Part shown: piece after piece, positions 1 through 11,454 of the stretch
How the letters are laid out: each line of letters begins with the position of its first letter
How positions within the stretch are numbered: the stretch's first letter is position 1
Assembly: GCA_014529385.2 (NCBI GenBank)
Contig: CM043966.1
Location: forward strand, 35,752,739 to 35,812,738
Direction of reading: 5' to 3'
DNA length: 60,000 bases
Source: Adiantum capillus-veneris
Lineage: Eukaryota > Streptophyta > Polypodiopsida > Polypodiales > Pteridaceae
The notes under the pieces: model-generated
What the model was told of the DNA's origin: nothing
Databases searched by the model: none
What the model saw: only the letters and a program-made list of their open reading frames with translations
Program-made: the position numbers and the translations under genes

Positions 1-732
1 GACCAAGCAAACACATCTCTATATTGCTTGAGAGTAGCAATCAGTAGCTACTCTTCCTCTTCCGTGAGATCCATGGCTATGTAAGCCAATCGTGGTTCTT
101 TCCCTGGTTTAACTTGCTCAATTCTCTTTGCGCTCTCAGGCCCATCATATGATGTTTCCGGTTCTTTAGGTTCTCTCATTAGTTTCTCAATCACAATATG
201 TTGGTCCTGAATGGTGTACTTCTTGTAGTGAGAGGGTGCGTCGAGTTTTTCCATGTTGGAATCCCCTTCACTTTCCGTTTCAGTTATTCAAACCTCTTTC
301 AATGTTTGTTTTAGCTTTTGGTACTTGCTCTTTTGTACAGTTTGGACATTTTGGTTGATGTTTTTACTGTGTCCGTGGGTTTCTTTTTTCTTTGCTTCTT
401 TGGATTTGCTCAAAAAGTCGTCAATTTAATGGTTTTCTAGTGATTTTGTCTAGAACAACACAATCATCTATTTCTGCGAGCATGAGATACTGTGTTTTAG
501 TCAGCAATATAGGCATTGGTTTCTCAAATCAGTTTTGTTGCTTCATCACTCGTCTCATTTGATATCTATTTTGTCACCTCAATTTTTGGTTAGGAAACTT
601 GTAGAAGATTGGCTCATCTTGTTTTGGCGCAGTTTTGTTTTCTTAGCCACTGGAGAGATCCTTTAGCATCATTCTTGACGTCATCACTCCGCAAATCATG
701 GAATTCGTCCTCGTCATCGTCGCGCTAAGATC

Positions 733-1937
733 TCAAACAGAAACTTCGTCCACTACTCGTTTGCAATCGATTGTCTTGTTGGCTTCCATTGTTTCAATCT
801 CCTCTTCTGGTTCCAAGATATCACTTACCATCGAGAAGGGCATAATGTCATAACCATCTTTGTCGAAAAATGCGGTGGGGATTATCTTATTCACACAAAC
901 ATCAAGAGTTGCCAGTATCTGCTCCCAGCCAAAGGGTTCAAACAAATCCTCTGGAAATGGATCCTTTACATAGTAATTGTCTTCTATCGATCGCTCGAGG
1001 ATACAATCTTCCTTTTTCAGACTTCCACACTCTGACGCTCTGCACATCCAAAAATGTGTCCCCTTCATCAACCAAGCAGGAAATTGTGTTCCGAAATCTG
1101 TAGTTACAACAAAATCTTTCACTGGGGTTTGATTTATGTCTCTATAACTATGGTCCTTTGTGTTGATCTTGGTTGTGATACCCTTATGTCGTAAGTAGAG
1201 ATGGTCATAGCTCCAATCTTGAACCATTTTGAGTTGACACATGAATGGCCATCCCAAAATAACCTCAGTTGTTGCCTTTTCCAAAGTCAACTACAGTAAA
1301 AGCGTGCTCGTACTCTATTTTGCAAGAGGATATAATAATTTGTTCCAGCATTCCTAAGGGTAGGGTCTCTCATCATATCCGTCTACTAGTTGCAACTTCA
1401 TATATGTTTTCTTAAGAGCTGGTCTTCCCCATTTCTCCCAAATCTCCTTTGTAGCAATGGCTACTCCAACCCCACTGTCTAGTATTGGATCATGTTTTCT
1501 CACTTGTACTCTAACGATAAGGTTGTGTTCCATTCTTTTCCTTCACAATAGTCACCCACCTTATTTATTGGTACACGCTTTGCTTTTGATCTCTCCAATT
1601 GATTTGTTTCCATGATTTCATTTACAAGTTTATCCTGTGGATGGATTTTTAGTCCCATTTTTTTCAGGGTTTTGCTCATTTGTCCCCACAGATGTGGTTT
1701 GATTTTTAGAATTTTGACGAGAGTAATGGTGCCTCTTATAGGGGATGACATCAAATCATGTAGGCTTTTTGTGTCCGTCATCTTTAAAATTGGATCCCAT
1801 AGAGATGTCCCAACCCTCACCTCGAATTTTGTCTCATGTTCCCCTACAAAGAAGGGTAATGTCCTTAAAGTCACTAGTTTACTCTCTACGCATACTTTTG
1901 TCCCTGCATCTCCGTACAATGACTGTATATCCCCCAT
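733..1937 (-). pseudogene. Gypsy protease-like region (broken)
   Basis: Two open stretches (1500-1937 and 733-1290) and the interrupted sequence between them form a retropepsin-like domain. The catalytic-type triad D-S-G is encoded at 1471-1479, followed by a conserved-looking segment ending in EVILGWPFMCQLKMVQDW near 1240-1285. That has the ILG hydrophobic signature seen near the C-terminal end of retroviral-type proteases. A stop or shift separates the blocks, so no full protease can be made. Residues after about 1180 (acidic, ending EANKTIDCKRVVDEVSV) look like the linker towards reverse transcriptase. The protease assignment is inferred from the two motifs. Confidence 0.6.
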
Positions 1938-2101
1938 CTAAACTCAGAATGGCATTGAATATCAAGACAACTGATGATTGCCACATCACAAACAACCTTA
2001 GCTAGTCAAGACTCAACTACATTAAGCTCCTCGATTTTCACACTGCTCTTAGGAGGGTCAGAATTGACAATGGATTTACCCTTTTCACGTTACAAAGTGT
2101 G

Positions 2102-2143
2102 ACAATCTTTCTTCAAATGGCCTTTCTTGTGGCAATGATATCA
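2102..2143 (-). pseudogene. Gag zinc knuckle with first cysteine replaced by a stop
   Basis: The minus strand reads stop-Y-H-C-H-K-K-G-H-L-K-K-D-C. This is a CX2CX4HX4C knuckle whose first cysteine codon is TGA (2141-2143). A single-base change from TGC or TGT explains it. The remaining C, H and C positions are intact. Confidence 0.65.
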
Positions 2144-2258
2144 TTCTACATTACGCAGGTCATGTCCACGACTCTTGTTATAAGCATTCTTTTTTAGCGT
2201 AAGCCAACATGTGGCACCACATAGGAAAGATCCCTTGTCTACTATGATAGATGAGAAG

Positions 2259-3011
2259 TGTTAAGTATGGAGCCTAATTTACCCTTGTAATTTTCTGTGG
2301 TAAAAGCGCACATTTGTAAGGCCCCAATTATGAGGAGAAGCCATCGTGCGTGAAGGAAAATCACTCGCCGGAAACCAAAATTTTCACGGCCACTTTTATT
2401 TCCCTCGCCGAAATATTCCTTTTCGCCGAAATATTATGGCCGGACGGCGGCCGGAAAGTGGTTGGAAAAAAATCGGTTGGTTGGCCGGTGGCCGGTAGTC
2501 AATGGCCGGTGGTCAGAAGTCAATGGCCGGTGGGTCGGTGGCCGAATTCAATGGCCGGTGGCCGAATTCAAAAGCGGACTTGTCTTCTCAAGGATGGCCA
2601 CACATGGGCGGATTGGAGGGTCCGATTTGGACTTATCTACACAAGGGCGGCTACACATGGCTGCCTCTCATGAGAGAGGACAGCCCTTTTGGCCTATAAA
2701 AGGAGGCCATTTCTACACACATTTCATAGTGTGAAGTCGATGCAACAAGGTGACTGTGAGGTGGTGAGAGTGAAGCAAGGCGGGAGCTCCATTAAGGGTA
2801 TAATCCCTTTGTAAACTACTTCTTGTTTTGAAGTACTAAAGCCATTGAGTGGCTGCTTTTCCGTGGACATAGCCCACATTGGGTGAACCACGTATATCGT
2901 GTGTACTTTCTCTCTCTCTCTCTACTCTATAATCTCTTGTGTGTGAAATCTATCTCTCTCCATTAAGTAATCTACTCAAATATCTATTTAGCTACGTCTT
3001 ATTTCCTAACA
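2259..3011 (+). repeat. 5' LTR of copia-1
   Basis: Starts TGTTAAGTATGG and ends CCTAACA. It contains a GGCCGGTGGCCGAATTC-type minirepeat cluster (about 2440-2570), a TATA box (TATAAAA, 2695-2701) as probable core promoter, and a short (CT)n tract near 2908-2925. It is matched along its length by 7026-7785. Confidence 0.95.
2695..2701 (+). promoter_or_regulatory. TATA box of the copia-1 5' LTR
   Basis: TATAAAA set in GGCCTATAAAAGGAGGCC. The same box recurs at 7448-7454 in the 3' LTR, as expected for the U3 promoter. Transcription from it is inferred. Confidence 0.6.
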
Positions 3012-3013
3012 AC

Positions 3014-3025
3014 TGGTATCAGAGC
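3014..3025 (+). other. Primer-binding site of copia-1
   Basis: TGGTATCAGAGC, complementary to the 3' end of initiator tRNA-Met, two bases inside the 5' LTR. This is the usual plant copia primer site. Confidence 0.9.
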
Positions 3026-3084
3026 AAGGTTTGCTCGTAGCTAAATTATCTCAAGGAAAGGATTCCTTGAATTGAGTGGGAGTT

Positions 3085-6000
3085 ATGGCAGAGGAAGGGA
3101 AGCTCAAGATTGAAAAGTTCAACGGCAAAAACTACCAACATTGGAAGATGTAGATTGAAGACTATCTCTACCACAAGGACCTCTATTTGCCACTAGGCGG
3201 TCTTGCGAAGAAGCCCACAACAATGGAAGATGAAGCATGGATTGTCCTTGATCGAAAGGCACTGGGAACAATCCGGTTAAGCTTGGAGTCAACGGTGGCC
3301 TTCAATGTTTCGAAGATGAAGACCACGGAGGACTTGATGAAGTCACTTGACGACTTCTACGAGAAACCATCGGCATCCAATAAGGTATTTCTTATGAAGC
3401 GCTTGTTCAATCTAAAGATGGCAGAGAATGGTTCAGTTGTAGAACACCTAAATGAATTTAACACAAACATAAGTCAACTTCGATCGGTGAAAATCAATTT
3501 CGATGACGAAGTGCGAGCTCTCCTTATACTATCATCTCTACCGGATAGTTGGGACATCTTTGTGATGGCTGTAAGTAATTCTATCTCTGGTACAAATACT
3601 CTTAAGTTTGATGATGTTGTGGGTGTTCTCCTAAGAGAGGAAATACGAAGGAGAAGCATAGGAGAATCATCAAGTGTTGCATTGTTAGTGGAAACAAGAG
3701 GAAGGCCTAAGGAGAGGTTCAAAAGCCAAAAGGGCCGTGATCACTCAAGACGGAGCAAGTCAGGCACAAGGTCAGTTCTTGAATGTTGGAACTGCGGCAA
3801 GAAGGGCCACGTCAAGAAGGATTGCTGGTCCAAGAAGAAGAAGGAGACTGAGTCTCAAGACAACAAGCCAACATCGGAGGCCAATGTGGCAGGTAAAGTA
3901 GAGCAAGATGCTCTAATTCTCTCATTAGACAATGTGTCTAATTCCTGGATAGTAGATTCCGGGGCTTCATTCCATGCGACACCACACAAGCAACATTTCC
4001 AAGACTACACCAAAGGTAATTTTGGGTATGTATACTTGGGAGATGATGAAGCTTGTGAGATTGTCGGCAAAGGTACAGTTTCTCTCAAAACTGATAACGC
4101 AAATGAATGGAAGCTTAAAGATGTTAGGCATGTTCCTTCTCTTCGCAAAAATTTGATCTCTACAGGACAATTGGACGATGAAGGTCACAACATTGCATTC
4201 AGAAACAAACGGTGGAAGATCTCAAAGGGATCTTTGGTGGTTGCCAAGGGAGAAAAGGTTGGTACACTTCACTTGTATACTGTTAACACGCAACCTTCAG
4301 CTTGTGCAACAACTACAGAAGTTGACAGTGCGGTGTGGCACTACCGACTTGGGCATATGAGTGTCAAAGGAATGCAAATCCTTCAAACAAAGAAGCTTCT
4401 ACCTGGTTTGAAAGAAGTAGATTTAGAGTTCTGTGAAGATTGTGTTTATGGTAAACAAAAGAGGGTAAAATTTCAAAAATCAGGAAATGAAAGAAAACAT
4501 AAAAAACTTGAGTTGGTTCATTCTGATGTTTGGGGTCCTGCAAGTACACCATCACTTGGTGGCTCATTGTACTATGTAACATTCATAGACGATGCGACTA
4601 GAAAAACATGGGTTTATGTCATGAAGAATAAATCCGAAGTATTTTCCATATTTCAAAGGTGGAAAGCCTTTGTGGAGAATGAAACAGGTACCAAGGTTAA
4701 ATGCCTCAGATCCGACAATGGAGGCGAATATTGCAGCCAAGCTTTTGAAAGCTTTGTGCTAGCAATGGCATTCGGAGGCAAAGGACAACCCCAAGGACAC
4801 CTCAACAAAATGGGATTTCGGAAAGGATGAACATGACAATCATGGAGCGAGAACGAAGCATGCAGCTACATGCAGGACTACCGCTTGAGCTTTGGACGAA
4901 AGTTGTAAGTACGTCTGTGTACTTAATCAATCGGTCACCCTCAATGGCATTGGATGGGGTAGTTCCAGAAGAGGCATGGACATGTAAACCGGTGAATTAT
5001 GCATTTCTCAAAGTATTTGGGTATGAGGCTTTTATGCACATAGATAGAAGCCTAAGAGCAAAGCTAGATGCAAAGTCCAAAAAGTGTTTCTTCATTGGCT
5101 ATGGAGAAGGTGACTTTGGGTATCGCCTATGGAATCCTGAAGATGGTAAAATCTTAAGGAGTAGGAATGTAACTTTTTAACGAACAAAATATGTACAAAG
5201 ATTACTTGGAAAGAAAACAAACAAAAGAAACAAGTGATGAGTACATGGAGCTTGAGGATGGTGAAGACTCAAGGACTGCAAACGGAGACAATGTGCAACA
5301 ACATCAACCAAATGAGGAGCCTCAACCTATTCCCCGAAGATCTACAAGAGCAAGTAGACCTCCAAAAAGGTTTGTTCCTTCCTTCAACCATCTCTTGATC
5401 TCAGATTCTGGAGAGCCGGAATCATACGAAGAAGCTATGCAACATGAATCCAAAGAAGAATGGACGAAGAGTATGCAAGTGGAGATGGACTCACTACATC
5501 GCAACCAAACATGGGAGTTGGTTGAGTTGCCTAAAGGTAAGCGGGAACTTCAAAACAAATGGGTGTACAAGGTGAAGGAAGAAGAAGGTGGGAAGAAAAG
5601 GTACAAGTCTAGGCTTGTGGTAAAAGGGTTTTCTCAAAAGAAAGGTATTGACTTCAATGAAATATTTTCTCCCGTTGTAAAAATGAACTCAATTAGGCTT
5701 GTCTTAAGCCTTGTGGCTACTCATGATCTAAATCTCGAGCAAATGGATGTAAATATGGCATTCCCTCACGGTGACTTAGAGGAGGAAATCTACATGCTTC
5801 AACCAAAGGGGTATGAAGTAAAAGGTAAGGAGAAAATGGTTTGCAGATTAAAGAAGAGCTTGTATGGTTTAAAGCAAGCATCAAGACAATGGTACTTGAA
5901 GTTTGATCGATGGATGTTGGATCATGGATTCACAAGATGCAACTTGGATCACTGTGTCTACACGAAGAATTTGGGAGATGGGAAATTCATCATCATAATG

Positions 6001-6965
6001 TTGTATGTTGATGACATGTTGATTGCAAGTGCTAACATGCAGGACATCAAAGACCTAAAAGAGGAGCTGTCTAAATCTTTTTCAATGAAAGATTTAGGTG
6101 CTGCAAAGAGGATACTTGGTATGAAAATATCAAGGGACAGGACGAAGAAGACAATAAAGCTATCTCAAGAAGATTACATCAAGAAGGTACTAGAAAGGTT
6201 TGCAATGCAAAATGCAAAACCAGTTTCTACACCTTTGGCTGGTCATTTTAAACTAACGAAGGATATGTGTCCAAAGACACAAAAGGAGATAGCATATATG
6301 TCTAAAGTTCCATATGCTGCAGCGGTAGGTTCTCTAATGTATGCTATGGTCTGGACAAGGCCAGACATTGCACATGCAGTGGGATTTGTGAGTAGGTTCA
6401 TGGACAACCCAGGTAAAGAGCATTGGCAAGCTGTGAAGTGGATACTTAGTATCTAAAAGGAACAACAACAAATGCTTTGTGTTTTGGAGGAACTGATATT
6501 TTTCTAGAAGGGTATGCTGATGCAGATATGGCAGGTGACAAAGATACTCGAAGGAGCACTACTGGCTATGTGTTCACGGTTGGAGGCACAACAGTAAGCT
6601 GGGCTTCAAAGCTGCAGAAAGTGGTTTCACTTTCTACCATGGAAGGAGAGTATGTAGCAATGACGGAGGCAAGCAAAGAAATTCTGTGGCTTCACTGATT
6701 CTTAGAAGAGCTTGGATTCAAACAAAACAATTGTGTCTTGTACAGTGATAGCCAAAGCGCTATCCATCTTGTGAAGAACTCAGCCTTTCATTCAAGGACA
6801 AAGCACATTGAGGTGAGATATCACTTCATACGCACTCTTTTGGAAGAGGGACAGCTAAAGCTAGGAAAGGTGCATACAAGTGAAAATCCTGTAGACATGT
6901 TTACAAAGGTGGTCAACAAGGATAAGTTGAGCTTTTGCTCATCTTCAATCGGCATTCAAGGATAA
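3085..6965 (+). pseudogene. Copia gag-pol polyprotein, disabled
   Basis: The ATG at 3085 opens gag, followed by an in-frame TAG at 3151. The frame resumes to 4830 and covers gag (CCHC knuckle CWNCGKKGHVKKDC near 3787-3828), protease (VDSGASFHAT near 3952), the integrase zinc-binding region (H..H..C..C near 4340-4450) and the integrase core (SDVWG near 4522, SDNGGEY near 4711). A frameshift near 4765 moves to 4827-5180 and another in a T-run near 5175 moves to 5191-6456. That block holds reverse transcriptase with the YVDDM active site at 6004-6018. A shift near 6450 leads to RNase H (6477-6965), interrupted by TGA at 6696-6698. With two nonsense codons and three frameshifts it cannot make a full polyprotein. 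Any mobility would need proteins from another copy. Confidence 0.93.
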
Positions 6966-7014
6966 TAAGCCAGGATGGAAAGCAGTCATAGGTTTGGTTT
7001 GGAGATCAGTCTCC

Positions 7015-7025
7015 AAGTGGGAGAT
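7015..7025 (+). other. Polypurine tract of copia-1
   Basis: AAGTGGGAGAT directly before the 3' LTR. The same tract occurs before the 3' LTR of the related element at about 53306-53316. Confidence 0.85.
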
Positions 7026-7653
7026 TGTTAAGTATGGAGCTTGATTTACCCTTGTAATTTTCAGTGGTAAAAGCGCACATTTGTAAAGCCCCAATTATGA
7101 GGAGAAGCCATCGTGAGTGAAGGAAAATCATTCATCGGAAACCAAAATTTTCACGGCCACTTTTATTTTCCCCGTCGGAATATTCATTTTCGTCGGAATA
7201 TTATGGCCGGACGGCGGCCGGAAAGTGGTCGGAAAACAACCGGTCGGTTGGCCGGTGGCCGGTAGTCAATGGCCGGTGGTCGGTGGTCGGAAGTCAATGG
7301 CCGGTGGCCGGTGGCCGAATTCAAAAGCGGACTTGTCTTCTCAAGGATGGCCACACATGGGCGGATTGGAGGGTCCGATTTGGACTTATCTACACAAGGG
7401 CGGCTACACATGGCTGCCTCTCATGAGAGAGGGCAGCCCTTTTGGCCTATAAAAGGAGGCCATTTCTACACACATTTCATAGTGTGAAGTTGATACAACA
7501 AGGTGAGTGTGAGGTGGTGAGAGTGAAGCAAGGCGGGAGCTCCATTAAGGGTATAATCCCTTTGTAAACTACTTCCTGTTTTGAAGTACTAAAGCCATTG
7601 AGTGGCTGCTTTCCCGTGGACGTAGCCCACACGGGTGAACCACGTATATCGTG

Positions 7654-7700
<47 letters not shown>

Positions 7701-7785
7701 CTATAATCTCTTGTGTGTGAAATCTATCGTTCTCCATTAAGTAATCTACTCAAATATTTATTTAGCTACGTCTTATTTCCTAACA
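7026..7785 (+). repeat. 3' LTR of copia-1
   Basis: TGTTAAG...CTAACA, matching 2259-3011. The main differences are a longer (CT)n tract (about 7658-7697), a shorter GGCCGG minirepeat cluster and scattered substitutions. It is followed at once by the AGAAG duplication. Confidence 0.95.
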
Positions 7786-7790
7786 AGAAG

Positions 7791-9267
7791 ATGACATGGT
7801 CCAATAGGAAAAAGGATGAAACCTCTCTAGCCAATGGATGTAAAATACCAAGCCTATTTGAGAGGCTCTTTTCTAATCAATCTTTGCACTTTGAGCATTA
7901 TCATTGTGTCTATACTTTCTACCAACAAGAGCTATTCAAGTCCACTGCTTATTGCTACCATGCCAGGGCTTGCGGCTCTGTCAACGAAAGGGAACGATTG
8001 GTACAAAGATCTCTAATCTTCCATGTTGCTCAAGCCTCATTAGTGCACCATCACCATCATCCAGCTCTACCTGCGCTCAATTACACTTGTGCAGTTCAAC
8101 CCCGCCGGGGCCCGGCCACTGCATATCAATCACCTGCTTGTTGTTGCAATTTTGCAACAAGCCAATAAACCTTGCACACTCTCTACTGCCCCTTGCGCGC
8201 TGGTGGTGATCATCCTTCCTCTCAGCCCTGACTCCAATCCCCGCCTTGGCCCATCTCCTGCTCGACAACAACTGGCCACATCACTGACTGCCAATTTGTA
8301 GGCCCTTTTCTCATGAGAGTTGTTCTCCAAAAGCCTCCAACACCCAAATGTTCTAGAGGCCCTTGACACCAAATATTTCCAAACCCTCACCATAACACTG
8401 GGTGTCATGTGCATTGGGTGTATTCCCATGAGCTCGAGCACTAGAGATTCTTTCCATGGTTTCACCTTTTGCCTAAAAGGCTTAAAGCCCTTTTTCAAAT
8501 CAGCTCCAAAGCTGTCAAATGTTAGCATTATTTCCAACAAGGCAGCATGTCACACACAACAAGAGAGATTATGTAGTCCTTTTTTTTATCTCAGGCAAAA
8601 AGACTAGCTCATCAGAGTTAAGGGGGTGTGAATTTGCACTCATCTTAATGGCAACACATGCCATGATTGAAATGTATGCTATATTTGTGATCAATAGCAC
8701 CATGCAAAAAATTACAGGTAGGATTTTTTTAGATCGTGAAATTTGTGCCATCAAACTTCTTGATATAATAATTCTTCTTTCTAAGAAGTTCCATCCATAA
8801 TTGACAAGATAAAATACAAGAGAGTGAGACTAGGACTTTATGGAAGATCTGTTGTGTCAATAGAACCTATGATTGTCCCTATGTGTGTAATGTTGTATAT
8901 GAGAGCTAGCTCTGAGAAGCTGCATAAGCAATCAGAGAAAATTGGTCTCTGAAACCACAAAGAACATACATCATGGCCAAGAACGCATATGGCAATCCAA
9001 AGCTCCTCTCAAAAATGCATAGAAATACTAATAATGGCAAGATGTAACTTGCCTCCCACTATCGACAACAAGGTCTCTCCATGTCTCGCTCCCTACGATG
9101 CTAGAGAGCATGTCTGATCCAAAGAAGACGATGTTGAGAAGAAGATGTCGAAGGTAAGCTGTGCAAGACCGTTGATGGCAAATATGTGATACGAATGTCA
9201 TTGTCGGAGATGCCGAGTGGATGTCAATGTTTGACAAAACGATGTGAGTCGATGTTGAGATCGGAGA

Positions 9268-9270
<3 letters not shown>
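7791..9270. other. Unassigned intergenic stretch
   Basis: Both strands have moderate open frames (for example minus 8130-8540, plus 7713-8168), but none shows a motif, composition or exon pattern I recognise. They overlap each other antisense, which argues against real coding. The left edge is the sequence into which copia-1 inserted, so part may belong to the old gypsy element at 1-2253. Confidence 0.4.
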
Positions 9271-9307
<37 letters not shown>

Positions 9308-9392
9308 GATGCCAAAAAAGGGGTCGCGCAATATCGAGTGTGTGTGTGTGTGGGGATTGTGTGTGTGTGTGTGTGTGTGTTTTTGGGGGGGG

Positions 9393-9426
<34 letters not shown>

Positions 9427-9558
9427 ACACATCTCTGTCTATATTCTCTCTTCACCTCTCTCTCGCTCTACCAAGGTGGAATCACCAATGCTTGGTGTGT
9501 AGGCCACGAGTTTCCTTCCCTCTCTTCTCCCAGTTGCGTTGTGTGTGTGTGTGTGTGA

Positions 9559-9604
<46 letters not shown>
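9271..9604. repeat. Compound microsatellite: (TG)n, poly-G, (GT)n(CA)n inverted pair
   Basis: In order: (TG)n 9271-9305, (GT)n 9339-9352, (GT)n 9359-9380, a G run 9385-9425 broken by a single C at 9393 (32 uninterrupted G), (GT)n about 9539-9557, then GAGA and (CA)n to 9604. The last two tracts are self-complementary and can fold into a long hairpin. Predicted cysteine/valine-rich or His/Thr/Pro-rich translations here are artefacts of the repeats. Confidence 0.95.
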
Positions 9605-9606
<2 letters not shown>

Positions 9607-10765
9607 TTATTTCTATTGATCATTGTCATGTGTGTGTGTATAGAGCATTGCACACACTCTCTCCCTGTTGCGCTTTAGAGAGTAAAACTCACCAACGCTA
9701 CTGTTTATTCTTCATAGTTTTTTCTATATACAACGCTACTTGATTGAATTATTCAATGCTATCTCTTTGCTGGCACTACTATAAGATCTTCACAGCATTA
9801 GCCTTTAATTTGCACAGCTGCACTATCCAAGGCCAACCAGCGCTTCCTCTTGTTTCTGAAAACGCTGCCTTAAAGGTTTCCAAGCTCGTCAAAAAACATT
9901 CTGCAGACTGACGAGCTCCTTAGCATATCAAAGCTTTGCAAGACCTTATGCTCTTCTTGAGCCCTGTGCAGGCAAGATGAAGGAGACTATGTCAATGCGC
10001 CTCTGGCCTGGGCTCTGATACCACTTTTGAAGTGTGTGTGCGCGGATGCATGCGTGCTCGGAGCGTTGTGCGAGAATGGACAGCGTAGAGTTAATTCAGT
10101 GAGGATAATACTCCTCTAGCTCCTTATTCTATTGACCGTAAAGAATAAGGTTATTAATGGGTTAGAGCACTTATTTAGTTAAAATATTTAGTCAACTGGC
10201 CGAACGCCCATTAATAAAATATTTAGTTAAAATTATTTTAAATGTTTCTCAATCTTATTTAATAAAATCATCCTCTTGTACATACCAAGCAGTGCTAATC
10301 CTTCCAAAATTGTGCACACTTTCGATATTTTTCAAGAGCTATCCCAGTTGTGATAGGTAACCATATTCTCAAAATAGTATAGCCAAAACGACTTTGGATG
10401 AACACGATTATCATGACCTGTTGTGTTTGCATTTTTTTATTTTCGATAAAAGTTCATAAGCATTTGATTTCTTTATTGAGTTGTTCAATCAAATTTTGCA
10501 ATAAATTTTTCTTACACTTGGGATCGTTGTCGGCACAACATCCATAAATTTGACAGGCAAGTACTCGTCACTCATGTCTTCAGGACTGTTGGAGAACAAA
10601 AATATGTACCCGGTTATGACTCCCTTCGTAAGGGGCTCGCCCTTATCCAATCTTTCCTTGCTAACTTCTGGCATCGGTCTTTTGGAGCCTGTCATCTCCA
10701 TGAAGATTTCACTTGTGTAAAATGCCCCTTCTTTCAGATTCTTAACCTTAGTGTGAGAGCCTCAA
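9605..10765. other. Unassigned stretch with a possible minus-strand LTR/primer-site junction
   Basis: No gene recognised. GCTCTGATACCA at 10012-10023 is the exact reverse complement of the copia primer-binding site, and four bases after it comes TGAAGTGTGTG (from 10028), as at the inner edge of a minus-strand 5' LTR. No partner LTR or coding domain was found, so this may be a fragment or a chance match. 10140-10260 is AT-rich with repeated ATATTTAGTTAAAAT. Confidence 0.3.
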
Positions 10766-11222
10766 CACTAAGTAACACCTATATTTAATGTGGGGAGAGT
10801 AATGGGATCGACGGCGGGGAACTTCACGCACGAAGATCGAAAAGATCGCAGCCACAGATGTCTGCTCAAAAACTAAACCTGGATACGCACTAAACTTGGA
10901 TTGCTCAAAAACTAAACCTGGACAATGTGTGCAATGCACCCCGAACTCATAATATTACAGCGTCCATTTGGGATACACAATGTGCGCGCGGGTGAGGTGG
11001 TTAGCCCATGTGATCCTAAATGTGGACCTCGAATTCACAGTTCAAATCTCGACAGTGCGCCTCGTTTTTCGCGTTGGTTAAGTTTAATGCCGTCTATTTT
11101 TTCGACGACGCGCCTCGTTTTTCGCGTTGGCCAGGTTTAGTGCGCCTCGAGATCCCGCCCCCCCAAACCCCACCGTCGATCCCATTACTCTCCCTCGCAT
11201 TAAATATAGGTGTTACTTAGTG
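10766..11222. mobile_element. Foldback/TIR element with long inverted arms
   Basis: The left arm (10766-10819) begins CACTAAGTAACACC. The right arm (11168-11222) is its near-perfect reverse complement, ending GGTGTTACTTAGTG, so the inverted arms are about 54 bp. The ~350-bp interior has two copies of GCCTCGTTTTTCGCGTTGG (about 11061 and 11111) and two of GCTCAAAAACTAAACCTGGA (about 10863 and 10908). No transposase is encoded and no clear target duplication abuts the arms. A related sequence, GTGTG(A/C)GAGCCTCAAC, lies outside both ends (10751 and 11230). It is probably a non-autonomous DNA element. Confidence 0.7.
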
Positions 11223-11454
11223 CCAAGGGTGTGCGAGCCTCAACTATGCTTGACACGCACAAATAAAGGGATCGATGGCAAAAAACGATGCCATGTTGCA
11301 CCCGTTATTGGGAAACAAAAATTAGTTGTCCAAATGGTACGGTCGGCCCTCTGAACTATCCGAGGCTGACACCCCTCCCCTTTAAATGCCACGAGGTCCC
11401 AACCATGGCATCAATGGTCCCAAGTGAAAGATCAATCTGGACCATCGATCTGCT

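Larger units (their letters stand above)
1..2253 (-). mobile_element. Decayed Ty3/gypsy-like retrotransposon fragment, cut by the left window edge
   Basis: Reading the minus strand from right to left gives, in retroelement order, a CCHC-type zinc-knuckle region (about 2102-2143), an aspartic-protease-like region with a D-S-G triad (codons at 1471-1479), and the acidic stretch that normally precedes gypsy reverse transcriptase (48-254, containing RLAYIAMDLTEEEE). Reverse transcriptase itself would lie off the left edge. The frame is broken by several stops and shifts, so this is a fossil. The copia element at 2259-7785 was inserted at its right side. Family assignment rests on the order of motifs and their resemblance to gypsy gag-protease regions; lineage is not determined. 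Confidence 0.7.
2259..7785 (+). mobile_element. Ty1/copia LTR retrotransposon, structurally complete (element copia-1)
   Basis: All landmarks of an LTR element are visible. The 5' LTR is 2259-3011 and the 3' LTR 7026-7785, both TGTTAAG...CTAACA. A primer-binding site matching initiator tRNA-Met (TGGTATCAGAGC) lies at 3014-3025 and a polypurine tract at 7015-7025. The 5-bp target duplication AGAAG is at 2254-2258 and 7786-7790. Domain order is gag, protease, integrase, reverse transcriptase, RNase H, which is copia order. The two LTRs are very alike apart from microsatellite length, so the insertion is fairly young, but the coding frame is broken (see the gag-pol entry). A truncated relative of the same family lies at 48305-54010. 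Confidence 0.95.

Noticed and set aside
8130-8540. 136-codon minus-strand frame
   Set aside because: No recognisable domain, overlapped by open antisense frames, and no plausible splice partners.
9028-9653. Long Cys/Val-rich, Thr/His-rich and Pro-rich open frames on both strands
   Set aside because: They are translations of GT/CA/G microsatellites in all frames, with no coding signal outside the repeats.
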